64,000 nt of DNA, from positions 124,001-188,000 of the forward strand of contig JADCBP010000005.1 of assembly GCA_020253445.1 (NCBI GenBank). The letters run 5' to 3'. Below the pieces are notes generated by a model, which did not search any database, was not told the DNA's origin, and worked only from the letters and a program-made list of their open reading frames with translations. Source of the stretch: Methylobacterium sp. Lineage in GTDB: Bacteria > Pseudomonadota > Alphaproteobacteria > Rhizobiales > Beijerinckiaceae. The position numbers and the translations under genes were made by a program. This document shows, in pieces, positions 8,750-17,328 of the stretch (its first letter is position 1; the number at the start of each line of letters is the position of its first letter).

Positions 8750-8920
8750 TCAACGCAGCGCGCGCAGATCAACGCAATGCGCGCAAGTCAACGCAACGCG
8801 CGCAGATCAACGCAACGCGCGCAAGTCAACGCAGCGCGCGCAGATCAACGCAACGCGCGCAGATCAACGCAACGCGCGCAAGTCAACGCAGCGCGCGCAA
8901 ATCAATGCAATGCGCGCAAG
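8750..8920. repeat. 19-bp tandem repeat array, nine units, overlapping the mutY 3' end
   Basis: Nine 19-bp units start at 8750 and every 19 bases after. The core is TCAACGCARCGCGCGCA with an ending that varies among AGA, AAG and AAA. The last unit (8902-8920) is part of mutY and contains its stop codon (TCA on the plus strand). The array fills the gap between the convergent ccrM and mutY genes. Units contain the self-complementary GCGCGC. There are no spacers, so it is not a CRISPR array. Confidence 0.95.
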
Positions 8921-9960
8921 CCTGCCTCGATGACCTTGCGGAACAGGGTCGGCAGTGGCTCGTCACCAAGCCTTTCCAGCGAGACCCAGCGCATGCCATC
9001 CGGCGCAGGCGCTGTTGCAGGCAGCCGCGCGACCGCGATCTCCATCCGCAAGTCGATATGTGTGAAGACATGGATCACCGGCTGGTTCAGCCGCCGCCAT
9101 TCCGCCTGAAGGGGCGCGGCCCCCAGGCTGCCTGCCCCGGCCGACCAATCGACATTCGGAACCTCGGCCATGCCCGCGAGCAGGCCTTTCCCGGCTCTGG
9201 TGCGGAGCAGGATGCGCGCCTGCGAATCCAGCACCACGAAAGCGAGGCTTTGCAGCTGCTTCCTGCCCCTCTTCGCGGGCTTCACGGGGAAAGCCGCAGC
9301 CTGACCTCTCACCCGCGCCACACAGGCGTCGGAGAGCGGACAGAGCTGGCAGGAGGGCGATTTCGGCGTGCAGAGGGTTGCACCGAGATCCATCAGGGCT
9401 TGCGCGAAATCACCCGGACGATCCGCCGGCACCATGCCATCGAGCGCCGCTCGTATCTCCGGTTTCGCTTTCGGCAGAAGTGTGTCGATGGCGGCGAGCC
9501 GCGTGACCACCCGCTCGACATTCCCGTCGATCACAATCGCGCGCTCACCGAAAGCAATCGCGGCAATCGCGGCCGCCGTGTAGGCGCCGATGCCCGGCAA
9601 TGCTCGAAGGGCCTCTTCTGTTTGGGGGAATCGGCCATCGAAATCGCGCGCGACGGCCCGCGCGCAAGCAAGCAGATTGCGGGCACGGGCATAATAGCCG
9701 AGGCCCGCCCAGGCGGTCATGACGGCGTGATCCTCGGCCGCAGCGAGCGCCTTCACATCTGGCCAGAGCGCCAGAAACTTCGCGAAATAGGGCTTCACTG
9801 CCTCCACACTCGTCTGCTGCAGCATGATTTCCGACAACCAGACGCGATAGGGCTCGGCGCGCCCCGATTTCACCCGCCATGGCAGGTCCCGCCCCGACCG
9901 ATCATACCAGGCAAGCAGCGCGGCGGTTCGGAGATCGGCGGAGGGCGAATGGGCGGGCAT
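8902..9960 (-). CDS. mutY: A/G-specific adenine glycosylase MutY
   Basis: MutY removes adenine mispaired with 8-oxoguanine. The 352-residue protein has the VWLSEIMLQQT motif with the catalytic Glu, the helix-hairpin-helix LPGIGAYTAAAIAA, the catalytic-Asp segment IDGNVERV, and the 4Fe-4S loop C-x6-C-x2-C-x5-C (CTPKSPSCQLCPLSDAC). The C-terminal NUDIX-like domain that senses 8-oxoG follows, including VFTHIDLRMEI. The start at MPAHSPSADL is chosen because it gives the normal short lead before WYDRSGRDLPWR; the open frame upstream is unlikely to be coding. The final residues (LRALH) and stop are encoded by the last unit of the tandem array. Confidence 0.96.
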   Translation of the reverse strand: MPAHSPSADLRTAALLAWYDRSGRDLPWRVKSGRAEPYRVWLSEIMLQQTSVEAVKPYFAKFLALWPDVKALAAAEDHAVMTAWAGLGYYARARNLLACARAVARDFDGRFPQTEEALRALPGIGAYTAAAIAAIAFGERAIVIDGNVERVVTRLAAIDTLLPKAKPEIRAALDGMVPADRPGDFAQALMDLGATLCTPKSPSCQLCPLSDACVARVRGQAAAFPVKPAKRGRKQLQSLAFVVLDSQARILLRTRAGKGLLAGMAEVPNVDWSAGAGSLGAAPLQAEWRRLNQPVIHVFTHIDLRMEIAVARLPATAPAPDGMRWVSLERLGDEPLPTLFRKVIEAGLRALH

Positions 9961-10037
9961 CCCCCGGTTATGGCGAGGCCCGTGCAGCTGGCCAAGGGCG
10001 CGATGCTCTTTTCCATGCGCAATCCGGGGATAACTTC

Positions 10038-10052
10038 GTTCTCTTCTTGTTC
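10038..10052 (+). promoter_or_regulatory. Putative LexA (SOS) box GTTC-N7-GTTC between mutY and dciA-like gene
   Basis: GTTCTCTTCTTGTTC is a second exact match to the alphaproteobacterial LexA direct repeat. It lies 49 bases before the DUF721 gene and 78 bases before mutY on the other strand. On the plus strand its right half-site overlaps a possible -35 (TTGTTC), with TAGTCT as a weak -10 about 17 bases on, so it could control the DUF721 gene, mutY, or both. Confidence 0.5.
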
Positions 10053-10100
10053 TCGCCATAATCTGCGCTAGTCTAAATGGAGAGAAGGTAAAGGTGCCCG

Positions 10101-10670
10101 ATGGACCGCGCGATTTCACAGCGGCCGAATCTCCGCCCCGAACCGCGCAAGCGGCCCCGCACGAGCCGGCTCGCCTTGCTGATGCCGGACCTGCTGGAGC
10201 CCACCTTGCGCGAGCGAGGCTTTGCATCCGCGACCCTGCTCGCGGAATGGGCGGAGATTGTTGGCCCGGCGCTGGCGGAATTCACGGTTCCACTCGAAAT
10301 CCGCTGGCCGAGAAAGCGAATGGAGGCCGGGTCTACGGCGCCCCGCAGCGGTCGCATGCAGGAAAAGGCCGAGGGCGCGGTGCTGGTCGTCACCTGCGCC
10401 AGCGCGTTCGCCCTGGAGGTGCAGATGGCCTCCGGGCGCATCCTCGATGCAGTGAACCGCCGCCTCGGTTTTCGCGCGGTCACGCGGCTTGAAATCCGCC
10501 AGGGCGAGACGCCAAAGCCGCGCAATGTCTTCAGGCAGCGGGAAATTCCCGCAGCCCTGGTCGAAGAGCAGCGGGATGCACTCGGCCATATCGCGGATGA
10601 TGCGCTGCGCGAGGCTCTCGCCCGCCTGGGTGCGGGGATCGCCGCGAAGGACCGCAAAACGCGATTGTGA
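10101..10670 (+). CDS. DUF721 / DciA-like protein
   Basis: A 189-residue DUF721 protein. The family includes DciA, which loads the replicative helicase DnaB in bacteria that lack DnaC. The diagnostic N-terminal fold is visible: LLAEWAEIVGPALAEF followed by a beta segment that includes VLVVTCASAFALEVQM and the C-terminal helix of the KH-like fold (ILDAVNRRLGF). An insert of about 25 residues rich in Arg and Gly (RKRMEAGSTAPRSGRM) interrupts the fold between strands. The position between mutY and a DsbA-like gene followed by smc is one I know from other Hyphomicrobiales. The helicase-loading role is inferred from family only. Confidence 0.82.
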   Translation: MDRAISQRPNLRPEPRKRPRTSRLALLMPDLLEPTLRERGFASATLLAEWAEIVGPALAEFTVPLEIRWPRKRMEAGSTAPRSGRMQEKAEGAVLVVTCASAFALEVQMASGRILDAVNRRLGFRAVTRLEIRQGETPKPRNVFRQREIPAALVEEQRDALGHIADDALREALARLGAGIAAKDRKTRL

Positions 10671-10768
10671 AGCCCGCCCGCTTGCAGCCTTTCGTGCTTG
10701 CCCCTAACTCAAACTCCGCCATCATCGCGGGCGAAAACTGATCTTACCGAAGCCGGAGAGTATCTTCC

Positions 10769-11455
10769 ATGCCGCAGAGCCCTGTCATTCCCCGCCTTCC
10801 CGTCGGCCGCCGGCATGCGTTGATCTCCCTTGCGGGGCTCGCTCTTGCGGGGCTCGCCCTGCCGCTCGCGCTCGGCGCTCCGTCCTTCGCGCAAGCACAG
10901 GACCAGATGCCACTCGTCGACGTGATGCAGGCCGGCCCACTCGGCGATCGCAGCCTCGGCAAGGAGGACGCGCCGGTCACGATCGTGGAATACGCCTCCT
11001 TCACCTGCGTGCATTGCGCAAATTTCCACGTGAACACGCTGCCGGCACTGAAGGAAAAGTACATCGACAGCGGCAAGGTGCGCCTTGTGTTCCGGGAATT
11101 TCCCTTCGATGCCATGGCGACCGCGATGTCCATGCTGGCGCGCTGCGCACCGGCCGAGCGCTATTATCCGCTCATCGACCTGTTCTTCCGTCGTCAGGAG
11201 GCCATCCTGACCTCGCAGAAGCCGCTGGATGACCTGCTTGCCGCCGCGCGCCTTGCCGGTTTCTCACAGGAAAGCTTCGAAGCCTGCTTGAAAAACCAGT
11301 CGATCTATGACGGCGTGAATGCGGTGAAGAAGCACGGCGCGGAGAAGCTTGGCGTCAATTCCACTCCAACCTTCTTCATCAATGGCAAGCGGGTGAGCGG
11401 CGCGCGTTCCATCGCGGAGATGGAGCAGCTGCTTGAGCCGCTGCTCCCGAAATAA
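10769..11455 (+). CDS. DsbA-family periplasmic thiol oxidoreductase
   Basis: A 228-residue exported thioredoxin-fold protein. The N-terminus has a twin-arginine-like signal (GRRHALISL, then a long hydrophobic stretch ending AQA). The redox site C80-V-H-C83 follows EYASFTCVHC, and the helical insertion and cis-Pro segment VNSTPTFFING are typical of DsbA-like proteins with broad disulfide or thiol-oxidase function. Homologues commonly precede smc in this order of bacteria. The twin Arg without a full consensus leaves Sec versus Tat export undecided. Physiological substrates cannot be named from sequence. Confidence 0.9.
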   Translation: MPQSPVIPRLPVGRRHALISLAGLALAGLALPLALGAPSFAQAQDQMPLVDVMQAGPLGDRSLGKEDAPVTIVEYASFTCVHCANFHVNTLPALKEKYIDSGKVRLVFREFPFDAMATAMSMLARCAPAERYYPLIDLFFRRQEAILTSQKPLDDLLAAARLAGFSQESFEACLKNQSIYDGVNAVKKHGAEKLGVNSTPTFFINGKRVSGARSIAEMEQLLEPLLPK

Positions 11456-11539
11456 GGTCCTCCGGGCCTTGTTGCCGGAGCAGGGCAACCCACCTCATCG
11501 GAAGGCCGCAGGTCGCGGCTCAGGCTGGAGCGGTTCCGG

Positions 11540-14500
11540 GTGAAGTTCGAGAGGCTGCGCCTTCACGGGTTCAAGACCTTCGTCGATCCGGCGGAGCTTT
11601 TCATCGCGCCCGGCCTCACGGGCATTGTCGGCCCCAATGGCTGCGGCAAATCCAATCTCGTGGAGGCCCTGCGCTGGGCGATGGGGGAAACCTCGTCGAA
11701 ATCCCTGCGCGGCGGCGAGATGGATGACGTGATCTTTGCCGGCGCGGGCACCCGCCCCGGCCGTAACCACGCTGAAGTTTCCATTCGGCTCGCGGAGCCT
11801 CCTCAGGAACTCCCTGGCCATCTCCACAGGGCCGAGGCACTGGAGGTCACGCGGAGGATCGTGCGCGAACAGGGCTCGACTTTCCGCATCAACGGGCGGG
11901 AAGTGCGGGCGCGCGACGTGCAGATCCTGTTCGCGGATGCTGCGTCCGGCGCACGTTCGCCCTCCCTGGTGCGGCAGGGGCAGATCGGCGAGATCATCAA
12001 TGCGAAGCCGCAGCATCGCCGTCGCATTCTCGAGGATGCCGCCGGCACGGCCGGCCTTCACGCTCGCCGGCACGAGGCGGAGCTGCGCCTGCGGCAGGCC
12101 GAGGAGAACCTTCTGCGCGCCGAAGATGTTCTCGGGGAACTTGATCGGCAGGCGGGCGATCTGCGCAGGCAGGCGCGGCAAGCGGAGAGATACAAGACAC
12201 TTCAGACCGAAATCCGCGCGCTGGACCTGCGCCTCCTCGCCTCTTCGCTGGAGCGGGCCCGACAGGAGGCCGATGTCGCGAAACAGGCGCATGAGGAAGC
12301 GATCCGCGCCGTCGCCGCCGCAACCGTGCAGCAGGGCGAGACCGAGCGCGAACGCGCCGTGAAGGCGCATGAACTCGAACAGGCCCGCGCGGTCGCCGCC
12401 GAGCGGTTCCAGGCGTTGCAGGCCCTCCTCGTGAGACGCGAAACGCTCGATGGTGAAATTGCGCGGATCGAACAGCGTCTCCAGGAAATCACAAGCCGCC
12501 GTGCCGAACTCGATCGAGATCACGAAGCCGCAGGGCGTTTGCTGGGCGATGCGGAAGGCGCGCAGGCGGGGCTGGCTGCCGAGGCGCGGACGCATGATTC
12601 AGAGCGGGAAAAGCTCTCGGCGGAAGAAAAATCCCTCACGGAAGCGCGGCATCGGGCCGAGACCCTGCGAAACGCGGAAGAGCAGAAACTTCGCGCGCTC
12701 ACCATCGCACGGGCCGAAGCGGAGGCCGCCGAGCGCGCGGCCGACCAGCGGCTTCAGGCCGCGACCACCCGCGCGGCGCGCCTCGCCGTGCAGGCCGAGG
12801 AGGCTGAGCGGGCGCTGGCCGCGCTCCTGCAGGATTCCACCGCGCTCGCGGATTACACACGCATGCAAGCCGAGCTCGATCGTCTCGGAGCGGAACTTGC
12901 GACAGCCTCCACCCGCTCGGATGAGGCCGAGGCCAAGGCCCGTGCCGCGCGCGATGCCGAGCAGGGCGCGCGCCCGAAGCTCGCGGAGGCGGAACGCCTG
13001 CTCCAGCGCCTCGAAACCGAGGCCCGCACGATCCGCAAGCTCGTGGATGCGACCGAGCCCGGCCTCTGGACGCCGGCCATTGACCAGATCGTGGTCGAGC
13101 CGGGCTTCGAGACAGCGCTGGCGGCCGCCCTCGGCGAGGATCTCGACGCGGCCATTGAATGGGGCGCCCCGCGCCATTGGGGCGAGCGCGCGCTGGATGG
13201 CGAGCCCAGTCTGCCGGCGGGCGTGAAGCCGCTCATTTCCATGGTGAAGGCCCCCGCGCCCCTGCATCTGCGCCTGCGCCAGATCGGCCTTTGCGCGCGT
13301 GAAGAGGGCGAAAAGCTGCAGGCGCAGCTTCAGCCCGGTCAACGCCTCGTGAGCCGCGAGGGCGATCTCTGGCGCTGGGATGGCTTTGCCGCGCGAGGCG
13401 ATGCGCCCAGCGCCGCGGCCCGTCGCCTTGCCGAACGCAACCGGTTGGAAGAGCTCGAACGCGAGGCGCGCGAGGCCAGGACCAGGCGCGATGCCGCGCG
13501 TGAGACGCTCGATCGCCTCCTGCGCTCCCTGCGTGAGGCGCAGGAGGCGGAAGCGGCAGCGCGCGAGGCGGTGCATCGCATCACGCGCCAGCGCGAGGAG
13601 GCCAATGCCGCGCTGCAGCGCGAGATGCTCCGCACGGAAGAGATGCGCCTCAGGCTCGAGGCCGCAAGGCTGCGTCGCGAGACCTTGGCGAATGACCTCG
13701 CCGAATCGCGCCGCGAGGAGGAAGAGGCACGCGCGGCTCGCGGTGCCCTGCCCGCGCGCTCCGCCGAGGACCCGGCATTTCAGGCGCAGGAGGCGCGCCT
13801 TTCGGAAGCACGGCAGGCGGAAAATGCGGCGCGTGACGCTTTGTCGCGCCTTCTGGCCGCCCGCCATGCGGCCGAGCAACGCCTCGCGGGCATCGAGCGC
13901 GAGCAGGCGGCCTGGGAGCAGCGTGCTGCCCGCGCGCGGGAATCCCTCGACGAACATGAAGGCCGGCGCGCTCGCCTTGAGGAGGAGTTTGCGAGGCTCG
14001 AAGGTGAACCGGCCGAGCTTTCCGCCCGCCGTCGCGGAATCGCGGGCGAAATCGACATCGCGGAAGGCGCGCGCAAGGTCGCCGACGACATGCTCGCCCG
14101 GTGCGAGAGTGCGGCGCGCGCAGCCGATGAGGCGGCGCGGCAGGCCGCCAATGCCCTCTCGCAGGCTCGTGAACTGGCGGGACGACTGGAAGTTTCGCGC
14201 GAAAACGCCGATTCCCGGCTGATCCACGTGATCCAGACCATCGAAGGCGAGATCGAGGGGCCGATCGAAGGCCTTTCGATCGGCATCCCGGCAGATCCGC
14301 GGCTCGAAACCCTCTCGCCGGAGGCCATCGAGGCGCGGCTGCGCGACCTGAAGCAGGATCGCGACCGCCTCGGCGCCGTGAACCTGCGCGCGGATACCGA
14401 GCTCGCGGAGGTGGAGACGCGCCATGCCGATCTTGCGCGCGAGCGCGCAGAGATCGAGGAGGCGATCCGCAAGTTCCGCCGGGCCATCGAATCACTGAAC

Positions 14501-14995
14501 AGCGAGGGGCGCGCGCGGCTGCGCGCGGCCTTCGAGGCGGTACAGGGGCATTTCACGCGGCTCTTCACCCGGCTTTTCGGGGGCGGCACGGCGGAACTTC
14601 ATCTTGTGGAGGCGGATGATCCGCTGGAGGCCGGGTTGGAGATCATTGCGCGCCCCCCTGGCAAGAAGCCGCAGCTTCTTTCGCTCCTTTCGGGTGGCGA
14701 ACAGGCGCTGACCGCCACGGCACTGATCTTCGCGGTGTTCCTCACCAATCCGGCGCCGATCTGCGTTCTGGACGAGGTCGATGCCCCGCTCGACGATTCC
14801 AACGTGGAGCGGCTCTGCGCATTGCTGCATGATATTGCTCGCGAAACCGGCACGCGCTTCCTCGTGATCACCCATAACCCGATCAGCATGGCGGAAATGG
14901 ATCGCCTCTTCGGCGTCACCATGGCCGAACGCGGCGTGAGCCAGCTCGTCTCGGTCGATCTCGCCGAGGCCGAGCGCCTCGCGGAGGCGGGCTGA
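11540..14995 (+). CDS. smc: Chromosome segregation protein SMC
   Basis: SMC is the ATPase that compacts and aligns chromosomes, working with ScpA and ScpB. The 1151-residue protein has the expected layout: Walker A GPNGCGKSN near residue 31, a long coiled coil, a hinge around 504-620, a second coiled coil, and the C-terminal ATPase half with LSGGEQ at 1050-1055 and Walker B ICVLDEVDAP near 1071-1080. The coils are extremely rich in Glu, Ala and Arg. Translation must start at GTG, since no ATG exists before the conserved MKFERLRLHGFKTF. It follows the DsbA-like gene by 84 bases. scpAB are not in the window. Confidence 0.97.
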   Translation: MKFERLRLHGFKTFVDPAELFIAPGLTGIVGPNGCGKSNLVEALRWAMGETSSKSLRGGEMDDVIFAGAGTRPGRNHAEVSIRLAEPPQELPGHLHRAEALEVTRRIVREQGSTFRINGREVRARDVQILFADAASGARSPSLVRQGQIGEIINAKPQHRRRILEDAAGTAGLHARRHEAELRLRQAEENLLRAEDVLGELDRQAGDLRRQARQAERYKTLQTEIRALDLRLLASSLERARQEADVAKQAHEEAIRAVAAATVQQGETERERAVKAHELEQARAVAAERFQALQALLVRRETLDGEIARIEQRLQEITSRRAELDRDHEAAGRLLGDAEGAQAGLAAEARTHDSEREKLSAEEKSLTEARHRAETLRNAEEQKLRALTIARAEAEAAERAADQRLQAATTRAARLAVQAEEAERALAALLQDSTALADYTRMQAELDRLGAELATASTRSDEAEAKARAARDAEQGARPKLAEAERLLQRLETEARTIRKLVDATEPGLWTPAIDQIVVEPGFETALAAALGEDLDAAIEWGAPRHWGERALDGEPSLPAGVKPLISMVKAPAPLHLRLRQIGLCAREEGEKLQAQLQPGQRLVSREGDLWRWDGFAARGDAPSAAARRLAERNRLEELEREAREARTRRDAARETLDRLLRSLREAQEAEAAAREAVHRITRQREEANAALQREMLRTEEMRLRLEAARLRRETLANDLAESRREEEEARAARGALPARSAEDPAFQAQEARLSEARQAENAARDALSRLLAARHAAEQRLAGIEREQAAWEQRAARARESLDEHEGRRARLEEEFARLEGEPAELSARRRGIAGEIDIAEGARKVADDMLARCESAARAADEAARQAANALSQARELAGRLEVSRENADSRLIHVIQTIEGEIEGPIEGLSIGIPADPRLETLSPEAIEARLRDLKQDRDRLGAVNLRADTELAEVETRHADLARERAEIEEAIRKFRRAIESLNSEGRARLRAAFEAVQGHFTRLFTRLFGGGTAELHLVEADDPLEAGLEIIARPPGKKPQLLSLLSGGEQALTATALIFAVFLTNPAPICVLDEVDAPLDDSNVERLCALLHDIARETGTRFLVITHNPISMAEMDRLFGVTMAERGVSQLVSVDLAEAERLAEAG

Positions 14996-15081
14996 GGCGC
15001 GTTTTCTGCTGCATTGCGGCAACATCCTCAGAAATGGCCCTATCCGATCGTTGAAGAGCCGAAAGAACGGCCCTTCCGTCC

Positions 15082-15109
15082 TTGACACAAACGTTTCCCC
15101 CTGTTTAAC
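15082..15109 (+). promoter_or_regulatory. Sigma-70-type promoter of the atp F0 operon
   Basis: A perfect -35 TTGACA at 15082-15087 is followed after 16 bases by TTTAAC at 15104-15109. It lies about 100 bases before atpI in an otherwise gene-free stretch of ~210 bases. Confidence 0.7.
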
Positions 15110-15208
15110 AGCGCGCGACGAACGGGGCGGGCAACCGCCCCTCGTGCTGTGGTGACGCGGGGCATTCCCGCGTGACGTGGCGCCGTCCAACCGGGTTCGG
15201 ATGCAACC

Positions 15209-15610
15209 ATGCCAAAGCCGGAGCCTCCCTCGCGGGACGCCGACAAAGCGGAAGCGGGACGTTCCAGCGACGAGCAGAAGCTGCGTGCGCGCCTCGAGGC
15301 CCTGAAATCGGAGCTCGGTGACGCGAAGGCGCGCGATGAGGCCGAACAGCAGGGCAAGTCGGGTTCGAGCAGCAATGCTTCGGCACTCGGCGCCGGAATG
15401 CGGGCGGCCTCCGAAATGGTCGCGGGCGTTCTGGTGGGGACCGGTATCGGCTTCCTGCTGGACCGGTTCTTTGGAACCAAGCCGTGGTTTCTCATCATCT
15501 TCATGATGCTGGGCATGGCCGCGGGGTTCCGGAACATCTACCGGCTGGGCATGCGACCCACTGTCCCGCCGGGTTCGAACGACAGGGGCGGCCCGCAACA
15601 GGGCCATTGA
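15209..15610 (+). CDS. atpI: ATP synthase accessory protein AtpI
   Basis: AtpI is a small membrane protein that assists assembly of the c-ring or supplies Mg2+ in F-type ATP synthase operons. The 133-residue protein has a charged, helical N-terminus of ~60 residues and two transmembrane helices: GAGMRAASEMVAGVLVGTG and PWFLIIFMMLGMAAGF, separated by LDRFFGTK, the family's hallmark. It is first in the F0 operon, with atpB starting 18 bases after its stop. Confidence 0.92.
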   Translation: MPKPEPPSRDADKAEAGRSSDEQKLRARLEALKSELGDAKARDEAEQQGKSGSSSNASALGAGMRAASEMVAGVLVGTGIGFLLDRFFGTKPWFLIIFMMLGMAAGFRNIYRLGMRPTVPPGSNDRGGPQQGH

Positions 15611-15628
15611 GGCGAAGGGACAGCGACC

Positions 15629-16387
15629 GTGGCGAGCGGAAAAGCAATCGAGCCGATGCACCAGTTCGAGATCAACAGGATCGTCGAACTCAAGCTGTTC
15701 GGAACCGATATTTCGTTCACCAATGCATCTCTGTGGATGCTCATCGCTCTGGCGGTCATCAGCTTCATCACGGTCTATGGCAGCGCGCAGCGTTCCATGG
15801 TGCCGGGCCGGCTGCAGAGTCTGGCCGAAATGAGCTACGAATTCGTCGCCAACACGCTGACGGGCGTGACCGGCAAGGAAGGCATGCAGTTCTTCCCCTT
15901 CGTCTTTTCGCTCTTCATGTTCGTTTTTGCCGCGAACATGCTCGGCATGATCCCCGGTTCCTTCACGGTCACGAGCCAGATCATCGTGACGGCGGCCTTC
16001 GCGCTGCTGGTGATCGGCACCGTGGTGGTTGTGGGCGTGGCAAAGCATGGTTCGCATTTCTTCGGCCTGTTCGTGCCCTCCGGCGTGCCGATCCCTATCC
16101 TGCTCCTGATGGTTCCGATCGAGATCATTTCCTTCCTGTCTCGCCCGGTTTCGCTCTCTCTTCGTCTGTTCGGAAACATGCTCGCCGGCCATATCGTGCT
16201 GAAGGCCTTTGGTGGTCTCACGGTCATGCTGCTGGGGGCCGGCGCCTGGGCCGTCATTTCGCCGTTGCCGCTGCTGATGGCCGTGGCGGTAACCGCGCTC
16301 GAATTCCTGGTGGCCTTCCTCCAGGCCTATGTCTTCACCATTCTGACCTGCGTCTATCTCAATGATGCGCTCCATCCGGGGCACTGA
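15629..16387 (+). CDS. atpB: ATP synthase F0 subunit a
   Basis: Subunit a forms the proton half-channels beside the c-ring. The 252-residue protein starts with GTG, is preceded by GAAGGGA, and its N-terminus (MHQFEINRIVELKLFG) matches the alphaproteobacterial family. Five to six hydrophobic helices are evident. The essential stator arginine is in SLSLRLFGNMLAGHI, followed by the final helices with LEFLVAFLQAYVFTIL. High confidence. Confidence 0.97.
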   Translation: MASGKAIEPMHQFEINRIVELKLFGTDISFTNASLWMLIALAVISFITVYGSAQRSMVPGRLQSLAEMSYEFVANTLTGVTGKEGMQFFPFVFSLFMFVFAANMLGMIPGSFTVTSQIIVTAAFALLVIGTVVVVGVAKHGSHFFGLFVPSGVPIPILLLMVPIEIISFLSRPVSLSLRLFGNMLAGHIVLKAFGGLTVMLLGAGAWAVISPLPLLMAVAVTALEFLVAFLQAYVFTILTCVYLNDALHPGH

Positions 16388-16444
16388 CGGGATCGCCGGA
16401 CACGAAATCCACCACCACCTTTCTTCTCAAACGGAGTAATCTCG

Positions 16445-16672
16445 ATGGATCCGATCGTTGGCAAGTATATCGGCGCTGGTCTCGCGGCGCTTGGCATGGG
16501 CCTCGCCGCCATCGGCGTGGGCAACATCTTCGGAAACTTTCTCTCGGGCGCGCTGCGCAACCCGTCGGCGGCCGATGGCCAGTTCACCCGCGCGCTGATC
16601 GGCGCGGCGCTCGCGGAAGGGCTCGGCATCTTCTCGTTCGTCGTCGTCATCTTCCTGCTCTTCGTGGTGTAA
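16445..16672 (+). CDS. atpE: ATP synthase F0 subunit c
   Basis: A 75-residue two-helix proteolipid that forms the proton-driven rotor ring. Helix 1 has the small-residue packing pattern [17 protein letters not shown], the polar loop is RNPSA, and helix 2 carries the ion-binding carboxylate Glu58 (GAALAEGLG). No sodium-binding signature is seen around Glu58, so a proton is the likely coupling ion. AACGGAGTAATCTCG provides the ribosome site before the ATG. Confidence 0.97.
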   Translation: MDPIVGKYIGAGLAALGMGLAAIGVGNIFGNFLSGALRNPSAADGQFTRALIGAALAEGLGIFSFVVVIFLLFVV

Positions 16673-16744
16673 GGTCGAGCCTCGCTCAAGCCTTTCGCGG
16701 GCGGCGCCTTCGGGAATGCCGCCCTTCACCACCCTGATGTCCGG

Positions 16745-17317
16745 ATGCGGCCCATGCGCTTCGTGCTTGTGACGCTGATTGCGACCCTTCCCGCCCTGCC
16801 GGCCCTCGCGGCTGGTGGCGAGGGCGGCGGGCATCGCTTTCCGCCTTTCGATTCCTCGACCTATGCGAGCCAGCTCTTCTGGCTGGTTCTGACCTTCGGG
16901 ACCCTTTACGCGTTGATGAGCCGCGTGGCCCTGCCGCGCATCGGCTCGGTGCTTGAAGCGCGTCGCGAGATGATCGAGGGGTCCCTCCGCGCGGCCAGCG
17001 CCGCTCAGAAGGAGGCCGAGGAGCAGGCGGCCGCTCTCGAGGCTTCGTTGACGAAGGCCCGCGCCAATGCGCAGGCCATTGCCGGCGAAGCGCGCGACAA
17101 GAGTGCCAAGGAGATCGAGGCGCAGCGTGTCTCGGTCGAGAAGGATCTCGCCGGCAATCTCGCGGCGGCAGAAGCCCGCATCGCCGAGACCAAGGCCAAG
17201 GCGATGGGCAATGTCGAGGGCATCGCGAAGGAGGCCGTGGCCGCCATCGTGGAGCAGCTCGGCGGCAAGGCCACGGATGCTGCGGTCGCCAAGGCGATCA
17301 GCGCGGCGCAAGGCTGA
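16745..17317 (+). CDS. atpF': ATP synthase F0 subunit b'
   Basis: One of two divergent b-type subunits that form the peripheral stalk in alphaproteobacteria. The 190-residue protein has an N-terminal hydrophobic leader, a second membrane segment (SQLFWLVLTFGTLYALMSR), and a long Ala/Glu/Lys coiled coil to the end. A second in-frame ATG three codons on could be the start instead. It is followed 11 bases later by atpF. Distinguished from subunit b by the longer N-terminus with two hydrophobic segments. Confidence 0.93.
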   Translation: MRPMRFVLVTLIATLPALPALAAGGEGGGHRFPPFDSSTYASQLFWLVLTFGTLYALMSRVALPRIGSVLEARREMIEGSLRAASAAQKEAEEQAAALEASLTKARANAQAIAGEARDKSAKEIEAQRVSVEKDLAGNLAAAEARIAETKAKAMGNVEGIAKEAVAAIVEQLGGKATDAAVAKAISAAQG

Positions 17318-17328
17318 GGAGAAAGCCA

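Noticed and set aside
8750-8920. Repeat array as a possible CRISPR
   Set aside because: Units are directly adjacent 19-mers without spacers and no cas genes are nearby.
12599-14425. 608-codon open frame on the minus strand within smc
   Set aside because: It is the shadow of the smc coiled coil; its translation is Arg/Leu-rich with no domain, and smc is certain.
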